Source: Acestrorhynchus altus
Taxonomy: Eukaryota; Chordata; Actinopteri; Characiformes; Acestrorhynchidae
Direction: 5' to 3'
DNA length: 64,000 nucleotides
Assembly: GCA_034509495.1 (NCBI GenBank)
Contig: CM067514.1
Span: 8,162,575 to 8,226,574 of the forward strand
The first letter of the stretch is position 1; each line of letters begins with the position of its first letter. The notes under the pieces were generated by a model that had not been told where the DNA came from, did no database searches, and was given only the letters and a program-made list of their open reading frames with translations. Position numbers and translations under genes: made by a program. This document shows, piece by piece, positions 13,392 to 24,654 of this stretch.

Positions 13392-13862
13392 ACACACTCA
13401 ATGTCTAAAAAAATAGTTGCACCCAGAAGGAAGTGTTGTATTGCCGTGCTATTGGGAAGGAAGATAAAGGTTACCATGAACAAGAAATTGTTGAAAATAT
13501 GGAATGATATGAGCAATATTTGTTGATCTACAAATACAAAAGTAATCTCTCAGTACGACATTGGGTATAACACAACATGCCAGACGTCTCAGCATCGAGT
13601 TGTAGAGGTTCCTAATGGTGTCCTGTGATAATCCATTCCATGCAGTGATCTGGCCTCGTATGAAATTGGACCCCACATCATGAGACCAGGCCTTCTGGAC
13701 ACGTGAAGTGTGAAAATAAACCATTGATCTTCGCACTTGTCGTGGTGGCTCCACATGCAGATTTGTTGGTTGTCTCCACCAAGACAAAAGCGTGACTCCA
13801 GGACAGTCTAGCAGGACACAGTTGCAGTTGTGCATTACGATCAGTTCATTCCTTCTGCAGGC
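13392..13862 (-). pseudogene. Tc1-like element T1, 3' part with transposase relic
   Basis: The minus-strand frame 13449-13835 carries a recognisable Tc1-family C-terminus, WNGLSQDTIRNLYNSMLRRL, which matches the usual 'W..IPQ.TI..L..SM.RR' block. Upstream the copy is spliced together: the piece equivalent to 'LGGDN' joins 'QKAWSHDVGSNF' and then skips the middle with the QDN catalytic region. The terminal repeat (cacactcaatgtctaaaaaa) is at 13393-13412. This is a deleted, dead transposon end. Confidence 0.7.
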
Positions 13863-14839
13863 AACTATTTTGAGATGATGAGTATATTTCTAGCTTCTCA
13901 TTTACAACAGTGAAATCAGACTCTAGCATATATCCACTGTGTGTCTCTTGAGATAAAGACCTCCGTAATCTCACATCTCCTTCTGAGCAGATCTCCTAAA
14001 TAAGGAGTCTCAATATGAACACAATTAACCACTTCTCGTTCAGTGCTCTGAGGCTTTTCAGGTTGGAAACTGAATTACTGTTTTAGTTGGGTCAATTTAT
14101 TCACCTTAATAACTGTACATCTAAAAAAAAAATTATATATTATAATTATATAATTATATATATATTTATACCTTTTATTGAAATAAATCATTATCTCTCT
14201 TTGGAAGGCCAGATAACCAGACCAAAACTCTTTTATTTTGGACACACTGTGAGAAAAACATTTTTTGGGGGGAAAATTAGTAAAAATAATACAGTAAAGA
14301 TCTATAATTACTTAAGTCATTTTTGTTCTTCATTTCTATTAATCAGTCACTTTAAGTTCACATATCAGAGCTCTGCCCACAAATGCATGCTTTTGACAAA
14401 TATCCCATTTAAACAAATGAGTCATTTTAAAACATGTTTAGATTTGTTGAGGTCCAGTAGGCAGAGCAGACATTATCCTATCTGGATATGTACCTGTAAT
14501 TGATAAACCATTGAGAGCTATTTATAATTTTAGTGTGTAACTGAACAGTACAACGTTTCTTGCATTTATGGTGCAGGTTTAGCAGGTCAACAAACTCACA
14601 GACGCATGTATGCAAAAACAATAGAGTTGTATGTGTATATACCTTCCACAGCCAGTTTTAAACCAGTGTGACTCATATGTTCCCACACCCTGCCTATTAT
14701 TAAAAGCAGTAATGTAGAGCACCACAATGAGACTTATTAAGTTATTACACTCTTAATTTGAAGAGGCACATTTCTCATAAGCTTCCATTTTATTTGTAAA
14801 TTTTACTTGAAATGAGAGAAGAACGTGTTCTTTCCTGAC
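13863..14839. other. No gene; AT-rich
   Basis: AT-rich sequence with an AT patch at 14130-14170. The 138-residue plus-strand frame at 14087-14503 is rich in Ile/Phe/Tyr/Lys, as expected of random AT-rich DNA, with no recognisable domain. Confidence 0.45.
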
Positions 14840-14985
14840 GTGTGTCTCACCCCTGGTCCTGGAGACACCTCTGCCCAGCACATTTTAGCTATAACACACC
14901 CCCTGCAACTCTGAAGGGCTTATTATTAGTTGAGTGAGGTGTGTTGGAAGAATGAAAAGGTCTAAAGACCTAGAATATTAGTTAT
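14840..14985. repeat. Foldback MITE-like repeat
   Basis: 'cacccctggtcctggagac' with 'gtgtgttggaag' resembles the widespread fish 'CCTGGTCCTGGAG...AGGTGTGTT' foldback element. The internal 'aagggcttattattagttga' is also typical. No protein. Confidence 0.45.
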
Positions 14986-15100
14986 TTAAAAGTGGTCCAA
15001 TTTGGTGTAAAAACTGACAACATATACTGTTGAAATATAGTGAAATGTACTTCTACTTATAATTTTATTTCTTTATGAATTGTTGATAAAATAAAATGCT

Positions 15101-15197
15101 GATAGAACTACTGGGCTACATCAGTATACAGAACATGGCCCTGAATCATAATGCAAGTCAGACATTATGATGTTCCAGACCTTTGCTCGAGGACATT
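15101..15197 (+). repeat. Dispersed repeat F, copy 2
   Basis: A direct repeat of 10369-10460: 'actgggctacatcagtatac', 'cataatgcaagtcagaca' and 'atgatgttccagac' align with few changes. Bases 14986-15100 and 15198-15805 hold nothing else recognised. Confidence 0.6.
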
Positions 15198-15805
15198 TTC
15201 TCTACCTGGACCTTATTTTAATTAATTAACCCCTGTTATAATACCTGTGCCAAGCTGGACTATGTTGTGGTCAGTTAATGAAACAGGGCTGATTGGAAAA
15301 TACAGTAACAAATTTGCCACCATCAGTGACAACCTACATCCAGTCTAATTTAGCACTCTGACCTTTTACACACATTCAAAATACACATGATTTAGATTTA
15401 ATAATACCTTCTAACCACAGCTATTTTGGAAAATCGCATATGCTTTCCCATTATGTTTAATGGGATGTTCTGTAAAGCTTGCCCAATCTGACAACAGCTG
15501 CTTTGAACAACTGGATTAGTGGGCGGAGCACTGAAAGGTCAGTCGTAAGTACACACAAGCACATGACTAAGTACTGCTGATGCAGGCAATGTTCTGTCCT
15601 TGTGTTTTTCACATCTATATATTGTATTGGGATGAATTTGTTCATAACTGCCAAAAGGTCCCATTAGCTCAGGCTTTTCTGAATTTATTGTTTCTCTCAT
15701 GAAAGCTTAGTTGTTCTCTGTTAAATCCAGAGCATCTATGCACGACAAAATCTTACATTTACACTCTGGGACGTTTATCTACTTATTCTTAGAAACGTAC
15801 TAAAG

Positions 15806-16040
15806 CATTGAGCAGTGGAACTGTGTTGTCTGGAATGATGGTGCTCCATCCAATACTTTTGGATGACCTGGGGAGTTGGGGATGAGGTGGGGTGGTGTTT
15901 ATCCAACATCCTGACCATATTACCTCTTGCTTTTGTCAAAGAATGCAATCAAATTCTCACAGCAATGCTCCAAAATATTGAAGAAAGCCTTCCTTGCACA
16001 GTACAAAAGTAGACTCAATTTAGTACCTTTGATTTTGGCC
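15806..16040 (+). mobile_element. MITE family A, central-3' fragment
   Basis: 'gcagtggaactgtgttgtct', 'ggtgctccatccaatacttt', 'gatgaggtggggtggtg' and 'ctcacagcaatgctccaaaa' follow the family A order closely. The last 40 bp before the terminal repeat are eroded. Confidence 0.75.
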
Positions 16041-16300
16041 CAGTCATGAGTGTATCACTTTGTTGGTCTGTGTAGTATATAACTGTATTCAGTTAACTGT
16101 GCTGGTAACAGAGATGTGCTGATTGATTTGTGCCAAAATATGAATAATCTTGATCAAATTAGGTATTGATAAAATGGTAAATGTCAATATGTTAGCAATT
16201 ATTTGAACAAGATATACAAAATGACCTTATAGAAATATTAGACCAATGCTGTTTGCTGAGTCAGTGAAAGACCACGACGAAATGTCTTATGTTTATTATA

Positions 16301-16320
16301 AATTATATATATATATATAT
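16301..16320. repeat. Short (AT)n
   Basis: A short AT run in an AT-rich stretch (16041-16530) without other features. Confidence 0.8.
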
Positions 16321-16529
16321 CTTAGATACATACTTTTCATCATATTGATATCAATTATGTGTCCAGGCTTCACAAATATAAATAAATATATTTGAATACA
16401 TATATAATATCCAAATATATGTGTTACTATAGGAAATAGTATAAAGCAGATGTGACTCCTGAGTGTGATGGAACATGTGCAGGACTGTTTCTCAGTAGAA
16501 AGAGTGTGAGGTAGTGTCAACAGCACAAA

Positions 16530-16531
<2 letters not shown>

Positions 16532-16561
<30 letters not shown>
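16532..16561. repeat. (CA)n microsatellite
   Basis: About 14 CA units. A looser CA-rich patch follows at 16659-16686. Confidence 0.9.
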
Positions 16562-16564
<3 letters not shown>

Positions 16565-16884
16565 TCTCCTGCATGATCCAGTCAGATCATTCACAGACTC
16601 ATCCCGCTACAAGCACTTATTGATCCCTTCTCTTAAGCCCCCATCCCTGAACATGCACGTGCACACACACCCACACACACTCTCACAGGGTTGAAGTCAT
16701 ACATTCTGTTATTGTTTGCTTTTCAAATGACAGCTGATCTCTTTGCCTGTTGCCTTTTTATTTTCATACAATACTCACTTCTTCATGTTTTCCTTACCTG
16801 TCTTTCAACCTCTCTCTCTTTCTGTTTCTCCTTCGTGTTCTATTACTCTTTACCAAGTGGTTGTGGAATGAGCCCAGCCTGACA

Positions 16885-17210
16885 GCAGCATCCGTGTTTT
16901 GAAGCGTTTATGCGCTTGTGTCTCGAGGGAGCCTTGTGTTGTCTTCTCCTTTTTGTTCCTACTAATTGCCCTAATTTATTGACTGGTTAAGGTTTATGAA
17001 ACAATTAATTGATTTCCCTGTACTCATTATTCAGCTCTTTCATAATAAATCTGCCTTGTTTCCTTTTGAGCAGCGATGTTAACGGCTTATCAGCATATCT
17101 GGAACAAGTGATTTTAGCAATTGTAGAATTGCTGAGTTGTTTAAGACAATGGTTTGTTTTTGAAGAGAGTCTTTTTTGAGGGAAAATGCAACTCATTGAT
17201 AATATTCAAG
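16885..17210. promoter_or_regulatory. Candidate CNE block 4
   Basis: A non-repetitive stretch with 'ctactaattgccctaattta' (16959-16978), 'aaacaattaattgatttccc' (16999-17018) and 'gattttagcaattgtag' (17110-17126). Homeodomain-type words are clustered and no frame exceeds 63 codons. Bases 16562-16884 and 17211-17802 show nothing I can name. Confidence 0.38.
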
Positions 17211-17802
17211 TAAGTGGAGCCTGGAACATCTAATCATTTTGAGATATAAGTGATACAGGCCCCTGTCTACCACTGTCAACCCCTGATTACTACTCTACCA
17301 GCTAATAGCCAGTAATCTACAGCACGCTTTCTTGTAATAATACAATATAATACACATGATGCACGTACATTAAGCGTGTAGCTCACACTGAATTTGTTTA
17401 GTAAATAATCATCTTAGTCCCAGCAGGCCTTGTCATCCTTAACCTTTTAAGGTCTACAAATGCACTGATCCATCAGTTTTGATGATTCTTGACGTTTCTG
17501 TTAATGTCATGATAATACAGCACAGAAATGTGGAACACTTTCCTGAATCTGTAGAAATTGCCCTTTCATCTGCATCTCATCATGAGACCATGTATAACTC
17601 AATTCCAGAGTTATGAAGCTATGAAAAAGGCTTGAAAAACCTGGTGAATTTGTGTTTTTTGTGTGAAACTGACCAATGGACATGCAGAAAATCACTATGG
17701 GCTTTCCTCAATTACTTCCCCACACACTGCTGTAGGTTACATGAGGCCTTATGATAGAGAGAGCCGTTCCTAACATTTAATAAATGATTAAGATATGATA
17801 TA

Positions 17803-18015
17803 AAGCATGTGGGTATTATATGTAATGTTATATATCCAGAGTGATTTACAAGGTCACTCATATCACCGAGGTGGGCCAGAGTAGTGTTAAAAGTCTTGCC
17901 CAAGAACTCTAATTGGTGTAGCACACCATAGTTGCCCAGACTGGAAATTGAACCCCAATTGCACACATGGTGTGGTGGCTCACTGGTGGTGTTACCTGTT
18001 GCACCACACCAACCA
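17803..18015 (-). mobile_element. tRNA-derived SINE, copy 1
   Basis: Read on the minus strand it gives 'gtggtgcaacaggtaacacc', 'ccaccagtgagccacc', then a Pol III B-box-like GGTTCAATTTCC (17943-17954), 'cagtctgggcaactatgg' and 'gacttttaacac', ending in 'gtaaatcactctggatat'. The second copy at 27651-27800 shares the same order. Noncoding, copied by a partner LINE. Confidence 0.65.
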
Positions 18016-18179
18016 CATTGGACATCAGAGGCTAATGTAACCCAATGAGAAGAAGTTGATAAGCTATAGTGTGGTCACCATTACGCTCATCTCAGAATGA
18101 TATGTTCTTTAAAACATGTGTTCCTTTCAGTCTTTCATTCTAATATAGAAAAATAGTCACATTCAGCTGAGCTGCACAG

Positions 18180-19035
18180 ATGTGTAAGGCAGTGTATGTA
18201 TGTGAATGGGAGTCTGCAGCCTTGGGCCTCAGCGCTCTTGCTCAGCCTCCACTTGATTGGCCTAGCCAGCCAGATCCTTTTATTACGATTAGTGGTTCAA
18301 AGTCTTGCATCAATTCTCCTCATTATGGCCCTTGGACCAGGCCTGGTCCCAGACCGTCCCAGCACACTTGAACTCTGTGCAAGGCGCAGTGGAGCAGGAC
18401 TACTCTGAGAGCTGAATCAATATAGGCCTCCCTTGGGCTCCCCAGCCTGATCCCCCTCTGCTTGCCCACGTGATCATCGGAGTGGCAGGCCAGGCCAGAT
18501 CTCCGGTCAGTCTGTCCCCGCTCACTACATCCATTGTTCTCCATTTTTTCTGCCCAGCAACTCCTGCAGCAAGTATCCAACATATTCGGATGGCACATTT
18601 CCCTTACTCCAAGTTTCCTTCAAAAATCCACGCACACAATATGGACCCTCCAGAGTGCAATACTCCAAATGACCATCCAAGTCTGGGACAAGTGTTGGAA
18701 TGTCCATTGGTTTTTGCATTGTTATCCAGTTGTAAAGTTCCACTGTGGTCCAACGAAGTATTCTTGTTGTGCAAATCCTAAAAGATGTTGCGCATATCCT
18801 CTCCACAGCGATGCCCAGTACGGCAGTCCTATTAACGTCCTAATATGACGACGTTTCATTTACCATATTCAAAGCCATTATATTGAGCGGGCCTTCCCGC
18901 ATGGGAGCCGTCAACATCTGACATTTTCTGGTGCAAGGCTACGTCCTCGCCATCTGCAGGCATTTTCCTGGAGAGAATAGATTCTAATTAAAATTACCAA
19001 GCAATCAGAATTAATCGCGTCGCACCATCTCCTGT
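18180..19035. promoter_or_regulatory. Candidate CNE block 5
   Basis: The best part is 18975-19020: TCTAATTAAAATTACC (18983-18998), 'aagcaatcagaattaatcgc' (18999-19018). The left part (18180-18840) is high-complexity, and its overlapping frames of 60-104 codons on both strands have no domain, so I read them as chance. The motif cluster suggests homeodomain and PBX/MEIS-type binding, by inference. Confidence 0.38.
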
Positions 19036-19339
19036 CATTCGTTACGCACTTGCACCTCCCCCATATACACTCACGTTCACACATGTACATTTACACACAT
19101 ACACTCGTGCACATATGCATGTTAACTTACCAGGCCAGACCTGTGTGCATTTCCGTTAAGTCATACGTTAGCCCTCTCGTCCACTCTCTCTGTCCATCAA
19201 TTACTTCCCATACTTACGGTGAGACTCATTAGTCACCCCTCCCTCTGCCTGCTTAACGAGAAAGCGATTAGAATGTGTTTCAGATGCGATTCACCGATGT
19301 CTTTGGCTCACGCTCCCTCTGGTTCACTTGCTCACCTTC

Positions 19340-19540
19340 AGCTTCTCTCTCTCCGTCTGGCTCTCCCCTTCTCTCCCCTCTACCTCTCTCTCTATCTGTG
19401 GCTACAGCCTTTCTCTCTCTCTCTCTCTCACTCTCTCACTCTCTCTCTCTCTCTCACTCCCTCACTCTTTCCCTTTCTTCGTCCTCTCTGCAGCCTCTCT
19501 GTCTCTCTTTCTCCCTCTCTCGCTCCTCCCTCTCTTGGAG
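19340..19540. repeat. (CT)n-rich pyrimidine tract
   Basis: About 200 bases of CT/CTC repeats, with the purest part at 19411-19470. All three plus frames give Ser-Leu runs of 92-117 residues, which are artefacts. Confidence 0.9.
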
Positions 19541-19549
19541 CTGCAGGCT

Positions 19550-20000
19550 GCTTGGGGGGGGTTTAGACGGATCACTCTCACAATGGTTGATCAATACAGC
19601 TATTGATCCGCTGGCAAAATGTTTATAAAATCATCCCGGGCAGCTGCAGAGGGGTGGGGAGGATGGTGGGAGGGTAGGCAAGAGAGAGAGCGAGTGGGAG
19701 AGCGAGGGGAGGGCCGGGGGGCGATGCCATTCAGCCCGGGTAGAAGACTCAGTGCACCCCTGATTGGCTGACTGGTTGTGCCCGCCTTGCCAGGCAGCCA
19801 GCATCATTCCGGCTTTGGAGCCACTCCGGCTAACTTTCCCGCAACGGCAAAACCCGCACCCAAAACCTTTGCTTTCTTTCCAATCACTGTTTGGCTGCCA
19901 GCCAAAATACAACACACGCCCTCCTTTGCCTTCCCAGGAACATGAAGCCCTCATTTGCATAAATTAGCAAACAGCAGCCAGTGCCAGATTCTTAACGAGT
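19550..20000. promoter_or_regulatory. Candidate CNE block 6 with paired GATCAATA sites
   Basis: Holds an inverted pair of ONECUT/CUX-like words, GATCAATA (19589-19596) and TATTGATC (19601-19608), just after ACAATGG (19580-19586). Further right are 'ctgattggctgactgg' (about 19760-19775) and 'ctcatttgcataaattagc' (19950-19968), an octamer-like word. A related pair occurs at 53531-53593. Confidence 0.42.
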
Positions 20001-20033
20001 GCTGTTTCCTTGCTGCTGTTATTGCTCGCTGCA

Positions 20034-20076
<43 letters not shown>
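20034..20076. repeat. (CA)n microsatellite
   Basis: About 20 CA units, reading into 'ctgctgctggcattgg'. Confidence 0.92.
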
Positions 20077-20079
<3 letters not shown>

Positions 20080-20236
20080 TGCTGGCATTGGCCCATGTGC
20101 CCCTCTAGAGTTTTGCACTACAACACCCAACAGGCCTTCTCGCATTTCCCCTGGCTCTCCCTCTGGTCCCTTGGAACCTGCTCTTGCTCCCATATTCATA
20201 CTTAAACAATACCTCCCTACAGAGATCTCTGTTCTC

Positions 20237-20239
<3 letters not shown>

Positions 20240-20322
<83 letters not shown>

Positions 20323-20333
20323 ATGTGTGTGTG
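20240..20333. repeat. (GT)n microsatellite, about 93 bp
   Basis: Over 40 GT units with one GCAT break near 20321-20324. The opposite-strand His-Thr frames are artefacts. Confidence 0.95.
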
Positions 20334-20587
20334 GTTTGAGACATACATGTACGCTGGTGCATAGTCTGGGGACATTACCTCCTCTCACACAGACTTAACA
20401 GACTGGAATTCCAGGCCCATGAGGTCCTCCAGCATCATTCCCCTGCCTTCTTCCCAGCTCCCAGTGATGCCAACACAGGCAGTTTAACATTAATCTGATT
20501 TTTTGAGAACTTATTTTGAACATAGTTACAAACTATATTGCAGAGTATTATTAAATGTTTTTAGCTACAATTTGTAACTTAAACTTC

Positions 20588-20850
20588 ATGTCAAAATGTT
20601 TGTGGACACCCCTTCTAATGGAGCAGTACGACTGTGTTCTCTGGAATGATGATGCCTCATCCACTACGTTTGGGATGAGTTGGGGAATTGGGGAGTGTGG
20701 ATGAGTCGGGGAGTTTGGAATCATGCATCATCCTGACCTCACTAACTGCTTTTTTATTGAATGCAATCAGATCGTCACTCTTTTGTAATACTCTTGATTT
20801 TTGAAGAAATTATGAATGAGCAGGTGTCCCAATACTTTTGTCTATGTCAT
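20588..20850 (+). mobile_element. MITE family A, internally deleted copy
   Basis: Has both ends: 'tgtcaaaatgtttgtggaca' at the left and 'gtgtcccaatacttttgtct' at the right. The segment between the left end and 'gtacgactgtgttctctgg' (about 200 bp in full copies) is missing. Confidence 0.75.
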
Positions 20851-21283
20851 CTGTGGTTCTCAGCTCATTATATTGCCAGTTAAGGGTTAACAGCTAATAA
20901 TCAGAACGCAGCTTATAATCAAGGCTTATTATATCAGTAACTCCTGTAAATTAGTCAGAAATTAGGATGAAATGAACATATTAATGAATACATTACTGTA
21001 GTTACTGAATTACTGCGTAGTTAAAGGAGTGATGGGCTGAAGAATAGACTGTTGGGGTTCAACCTTCAAGGTTGTAACTTTTACTGCAACTTTGTTTTAG
21101 TGAACACGGGACGATTATACTCTTCCCCTCCTGCATGGTTCAGTCAGCACTCCTCTTGCAGCAGCAGAAGCAGCAGCAGCAGCACCACCACCACCACAGT
21201 GCTCCACTGCCCTGCCGGTGACCCTGTCTCTGCACTGTGTGTGTAACTGCTGTTGTCTGGCCCCCTCTGGCTCACAGCACAGA
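20851..21283. other. No gene; short trinucleotide runs
   Basis: Holds a (CAG)n-like run (21160-21182) and a (CAC)n run (21183-21198). The frame through them is short. No known family. Confidence 0.4.
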
Positions 21284-21430
21284 CAGTGACGCCAACCTAA
21301 ACCGCAGCAAGTTCGCCAGCCGCAGGCACGTCATGCGTCCCAGGCCGTTCGAGAGCCCATCTGATTACTGCTGTGGTTTTAATTAAGCGAGGAAGCTCCT
21401 TATCTCCCAGCTGAGTATATATGGAGCCAG
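21284..21430. promoter_or_regulatory. Candidate CNE block 7
   Basis: A dense motif string: 'ctgattactg', RUNX-like TGTGGTTT (21372-21379) overlapping TTAATTAA (21379-21386), then GATA-like CTTATCTC (21399-21406), and a weak TATA-like word (tatatatgg, 21416-21424). High complexity, no open frame. Confidence 0.42.
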
Positions 21431-21554
21431 CAAGTGTGTTTCAGCTCGGTACTTCCTCCACAGCACTGGCTTGTAGTGATCCATGTAGCACACATTCATT
21501 TTCAATGATTGGCTTTTCCGCTGCTACAACATACAGGGTAGGGGTGTCAGAATG

Positions 21555-22235
21555 AGTTCACTAATTAGTCCTACAACTTTAGGAATTACTGTTTAACATA
21601 TACATGTATTTGTTTCTCTGCATACATTGTTAGCCTCCTTTCACCCTGATCTGGTCACAGAACCACCACAGACCAGGCATTATGTACTGCAATGACACTG
21701 AGATAGTGGTGGTGTGTTAGTGTGTGTTGCACTGGTACACTGAGTGGATCAGACACAGCAATACTGCTGGTGTGTTTAAACCCCTCAATGTTACTGCTGG
21801 ACTGAGAATGATCTACCAACCAGAAATATCTAGCCACCAACGTCCTATTAGCAGCTTCCTATGAGCACTGATGATGGACTAGAGGATGACCAACACAAAC
21901 TGTAGCAGATGAGATTCTGTCTCTGACCATACATCTACAAGGTGGAGCAACCAGGTAGGAGTGTCTAATCATATGGACAGTGAGCAGACACAGTGTTTAA
22001 ACACTCAAGCAGTCCATTGCTTGATTTATACCAGTGCTGAGAATGGCCCACAACCCAAATAATACCTGCGTCATGGTGGTCCTGTGTGGTCCTGATCACT
22101 TAAGAACAGGATGAAAGGAGGCTAACAAAGTATGCAGAGATACAGATGGACTGCAGTCTGTAATTATAGAACTACAAAGTACTCCTGTATGGGAAGTGGA
22201 GGAAATGTAGAAACGATGAGATGGTTACAATGTTG
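21555..22235. mobile_element. Foldback MITE family B, copy 1
   Basis: A palindromic element. 'tttctctgcatacattgtta' and 'gcctcctttcaccctg' at 21612-21648 recur inverted as 'aggatgaaaggaggctaaca' and 'aagtatgcagaga' at 22108-22140. An inner inverted pair includes 'gatcagacacagcaatact'. Copy 2 (37333-37800) has the same internal order. No coding capacity. Confidence 0.7.
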
Positions 22236-22240
22236 TGGTT

Positions 22241-22278
22241 GGTGTGTGTGTGTGCGTGCGTGTGTGCGTGCGTGCGTG

Positions 22279-22352
<74 letters not shown>
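22241..22352. repeat. (GT)n/(GTGC)n microsatellite
   Basis: Starts with GTGCGTGC units to about 22280, then pure GT to 22350 and a short GA run. It sits on the border between MITE B and the T1 relic. Confidence 0.95.
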
Positions 22353-22357
<5 letters not shown>

Positions 22358-22371
22358 AGAAAGTATCAACT

Positions 22372-22706
22372 GATTGGAGCCTGCAGTGGTTTTTGTGCCA
22401 GACTGTCATGGAGTGTCAGAATGGCAGTGGGTCATCTTCAGTGACGAAACCCACTTTTGTTATGGTGGAGATGACTGACAGATGTGTGTGTGTCTGCACC
22501 ATGTTCAACAGTATGTTGTCATGTGTCACATGTCCAAAAGGCCTGGTGTCATGATGTGGGGTTCCATTTTTTTATGATGCCAGATCACCTTTGGTTTTCA
22601 TTACAGGCACTTTGATGGCCCAGAATTACACTAATGAGGTCTTAAAACCAGTGGTCCTTTGTTTTCTGAATGCACACTCTAGTCCTCTATTCCAACAGGA
22701 CAACAC
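22372..22706 (+). pseudogene. Tc1-like transposase fragment (T1, core)
   Basis: In one frame the sequence gives 'VSEWQWVIFSDETHFCYGGD', containing the DE of the first catalytic Asp motif (22443-22448), then 'MSKRPGVMMWGSIF' and later 'LFQQDN' with the second catalytic Asp (codon 22699-22701). Stops interrupt it after 'GDD' and after 'SIF'. This is the catalytic core of a Tc1/mariner DDE transposase, dead. It ends abruptly where LINE sequence begins. Confidence 0.75.
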
Positions 22707-23150
22707 TCTTCAAAGAAATGGGTCTTCAGTCTGCGTTTGAAGACAGCGAGTGACTCAGCTGTTTGTTCTCCCAGGGGAAGTTCCTTCCACCATTTTGGTG
22801 CCAGAACAGAAAAGAGTCTGGATGCATGTTTTCCTTGCGTCTTGAGGGATGGTGGGACAAAGTGAGATGTTCTTGAAGCTTGAAGAGCTCTTGGTACAGC
22901 TTGAGCTTTGACCATTGCCATCATTTAAGGAGGTGCTGGTCCATTTTTGGCTTTGTAGGTCAGCGTCAAAGTTTTGAATCTGATGCGGGCAGCTACAGGG
23001 AGCCAATGAAAGATGAGGAGTTACATGACTGAATTTGGGGATGTTGAAGACAATCCATGCCGCTGCATTCTGGATGAGTTGCAAGGGCCTGATGGTCCAC
23101 ATAGGAAGGCCAGCTAGAAGGGAGATGCAGTATCTAGTCTTGAAATGACA
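22707..23150 (-). pseudogene. L2-like LINE reverse transcriptase C-terminus
   Basis: Two overlapping minus-strand frames together give the typical end of an L2/Maui-type reverse transcriptase ORF: 'PLQLIQNAAAWIVFNIPKFS' with 'HVTPHL' (22755-23102 frame), then after a frameshift 'LAPKWWKELPLGEQTAESLA' and 'FKRRLKTHFF' (22679-22924 frame). These match the usual 'LQL(I/V)QNAAAR' and 'W..LP..(I/V)R...S...FK..LKT.LF' blocks. 5' truncated, frameshifted, inactive. Confidence 0.75.
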
Positions 23151-23680
23151 TAAAGAACTGACTATTCACTTGCTCTCTTAACATGTGCACCCCTGGGCAG
23201 ATACCACTGTAACCAGATTCTTAGTGTTATTCACTTTATCTGTCAGTGGTTGTATTATTATGGCTGATTGGTATTTAGTTGCTGACAGATATAATCTTGC
23301 CCATGTGCCACCACTGCTCATTTTCACTTCTCCGATTCTTTCTCTTCTATTGTTAAATGTGCGAAGATAGCCTGCCTTAATGTCCTGTAACATCCAAACA
23401 AAATGTGTTTTAATTTGGAACTAGGCCACCTCGTTAGGTCACCTCTTTAGGTCACACCAAGTTTTGGTTCTTTGGTCCAGACTGTGGTCTGAGACACCTT
23501 GCACACCTGCTGTTCTGGTTGAAAACTGAAAGTGAAAGCTCTGACAGTTCGGACCAAACAAGGTCAGTGTGATTGCACCCTAAACGGACCTTTCTATTCC
23601 AGTTCATAATCCTGAAATGTTTAGGCCTAGTGTCTGTGAAGGACTCTGAGTGTGAAAAGGGTTTGTGATAGTGATGGTAG
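23151..23680. repeat. Possible foldback MITE in unassigned DNA
   Basis: Within 23430-23590, 'gttttggttctttggtccag' and 'acagttcggaccaaacaagg' plus 'gtgtgattgcaccctaaac' resemble a fish foldback element whose ends read 'gtgcaatcacac...ggtccg'. The rest shows nothing recognised. Confidence 0.35.
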
Positions 23681-23684
23681 AACT

Positions 23685-23854
23685 CCCTGTCTCTCCCTGT
23701 CTCTCCCTCTCTCTCCCTCTCATCTCTGTCAGTTTGACTGTTTCTGTCCATTTGCTTTATTCCGTTTATTCCTCTTCCTACTCGCCCTCTCTCTTTCTTT
23801 CTCTCCTTAAGCCTCTCTCTCTCTCTCTTTCTTGGCATCCTTTCTCTTCCTGTT

Positions 23855-23915
<61 letters not shown>

Positions 23916-23925
23916 TCTCTTCCAC
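23685..23925. repeat. (CT)n-rich tract
   Basis: A pyrimidine-rich stretch with its longest pure CT run at 23862-23911. The 150-residue frames on both strands are artefacts of this repeat. Confidence 0.9.
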
Positions 23926-23929
23926 GGCT

Positions 23930-24250
23930 GTATTTTATTTATTCTGAGTGACACTGGAGATGCTGGAAATGCTGGAGGTGTGCGGCCAATCCGTACACAA
24001 GTCAGTTTGAGCACAATGCAGCCTGTCCTCCTGACTGCGTCTCCTCTCCCCTCCCTCCTCCTCGGGAGACATTTTGTTCTCACTCTCCGCCATTATTGCC
24101 AATCAGTGAAACGCAAGTGGTGAGGTGTGAACACAGCTGGCAAATGAGTGACAGCCAAGTGCGTGTCATTAAGAGCAAAATGAAAGCAGCTCGTCTCTGC
24201 ACAGAGACCATCTCTGCTTGAATTCCAGGCTTTGTGTGGATTCATATGTG
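23930..24250. promoter_or_regulatory. Possible regulatory block
   Basis: Between the CT and GT tracts lies a high-complexity stretch with 'cattattgccaatcagtgaa' (24090-24109, containing an inverted CCAAT-like word) and 'gtgcgtgtcattaagagca'. Only suggestive. Confidence 0.25.
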
Positions 24251-24253
24251 ATT

Positions 24254-24255
<2 letters not shown>

Positions 24256-24317
<62 letters not shown>

Positions 24318-24328
24318 TGTGTGTGTGA
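24256..24328. repeat. (GT)n microsatellite
   Basis: About 35 GT units with one CT break near 24317. Bases 24329-24654 show no feature. Confidence 0.95.
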
Positions 24329-24654
24329 TAATGATACAGTACTCTAATTTGTGCAATAGTGTGTCTGAATGATTGGCTGGAATGCTTTATGTTTAACCCT
24401 TACAGTTGTCCTTGACATTACAATGCATCTCATTGATTGAGTTACAGAGATACATTCTGTATTAGCAGGGTCGAGTCTGCACTTGAGACCCCTTTCCACA
24501 TTTCAGACAGGAAAAATGTAAAGATGTAATTTTTTAATGTTACAAGCCAGTCTCCTGTTGAAAACCTCCATATTGGATGTTTGTTACCATTACTGATTTC
24601 TACGTTCAGAGGAAACGCAACCTCTAGCAACAACGAAATGAGTATAGACTCCTC

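Noticed and set aside
19219..19628. Three overlapping Ser/Leu-rich frames, signal-peptide-like
   Set aside because: All three frames of the same CT tract are open at once, which is a repeat effect and not a secreted protein.
23452..24123. Frames of 150 codons or more on both strands
   Set aside because: They mirror each other over a CT/GA tract and give Ser-Leu or Arg-Glu runs.
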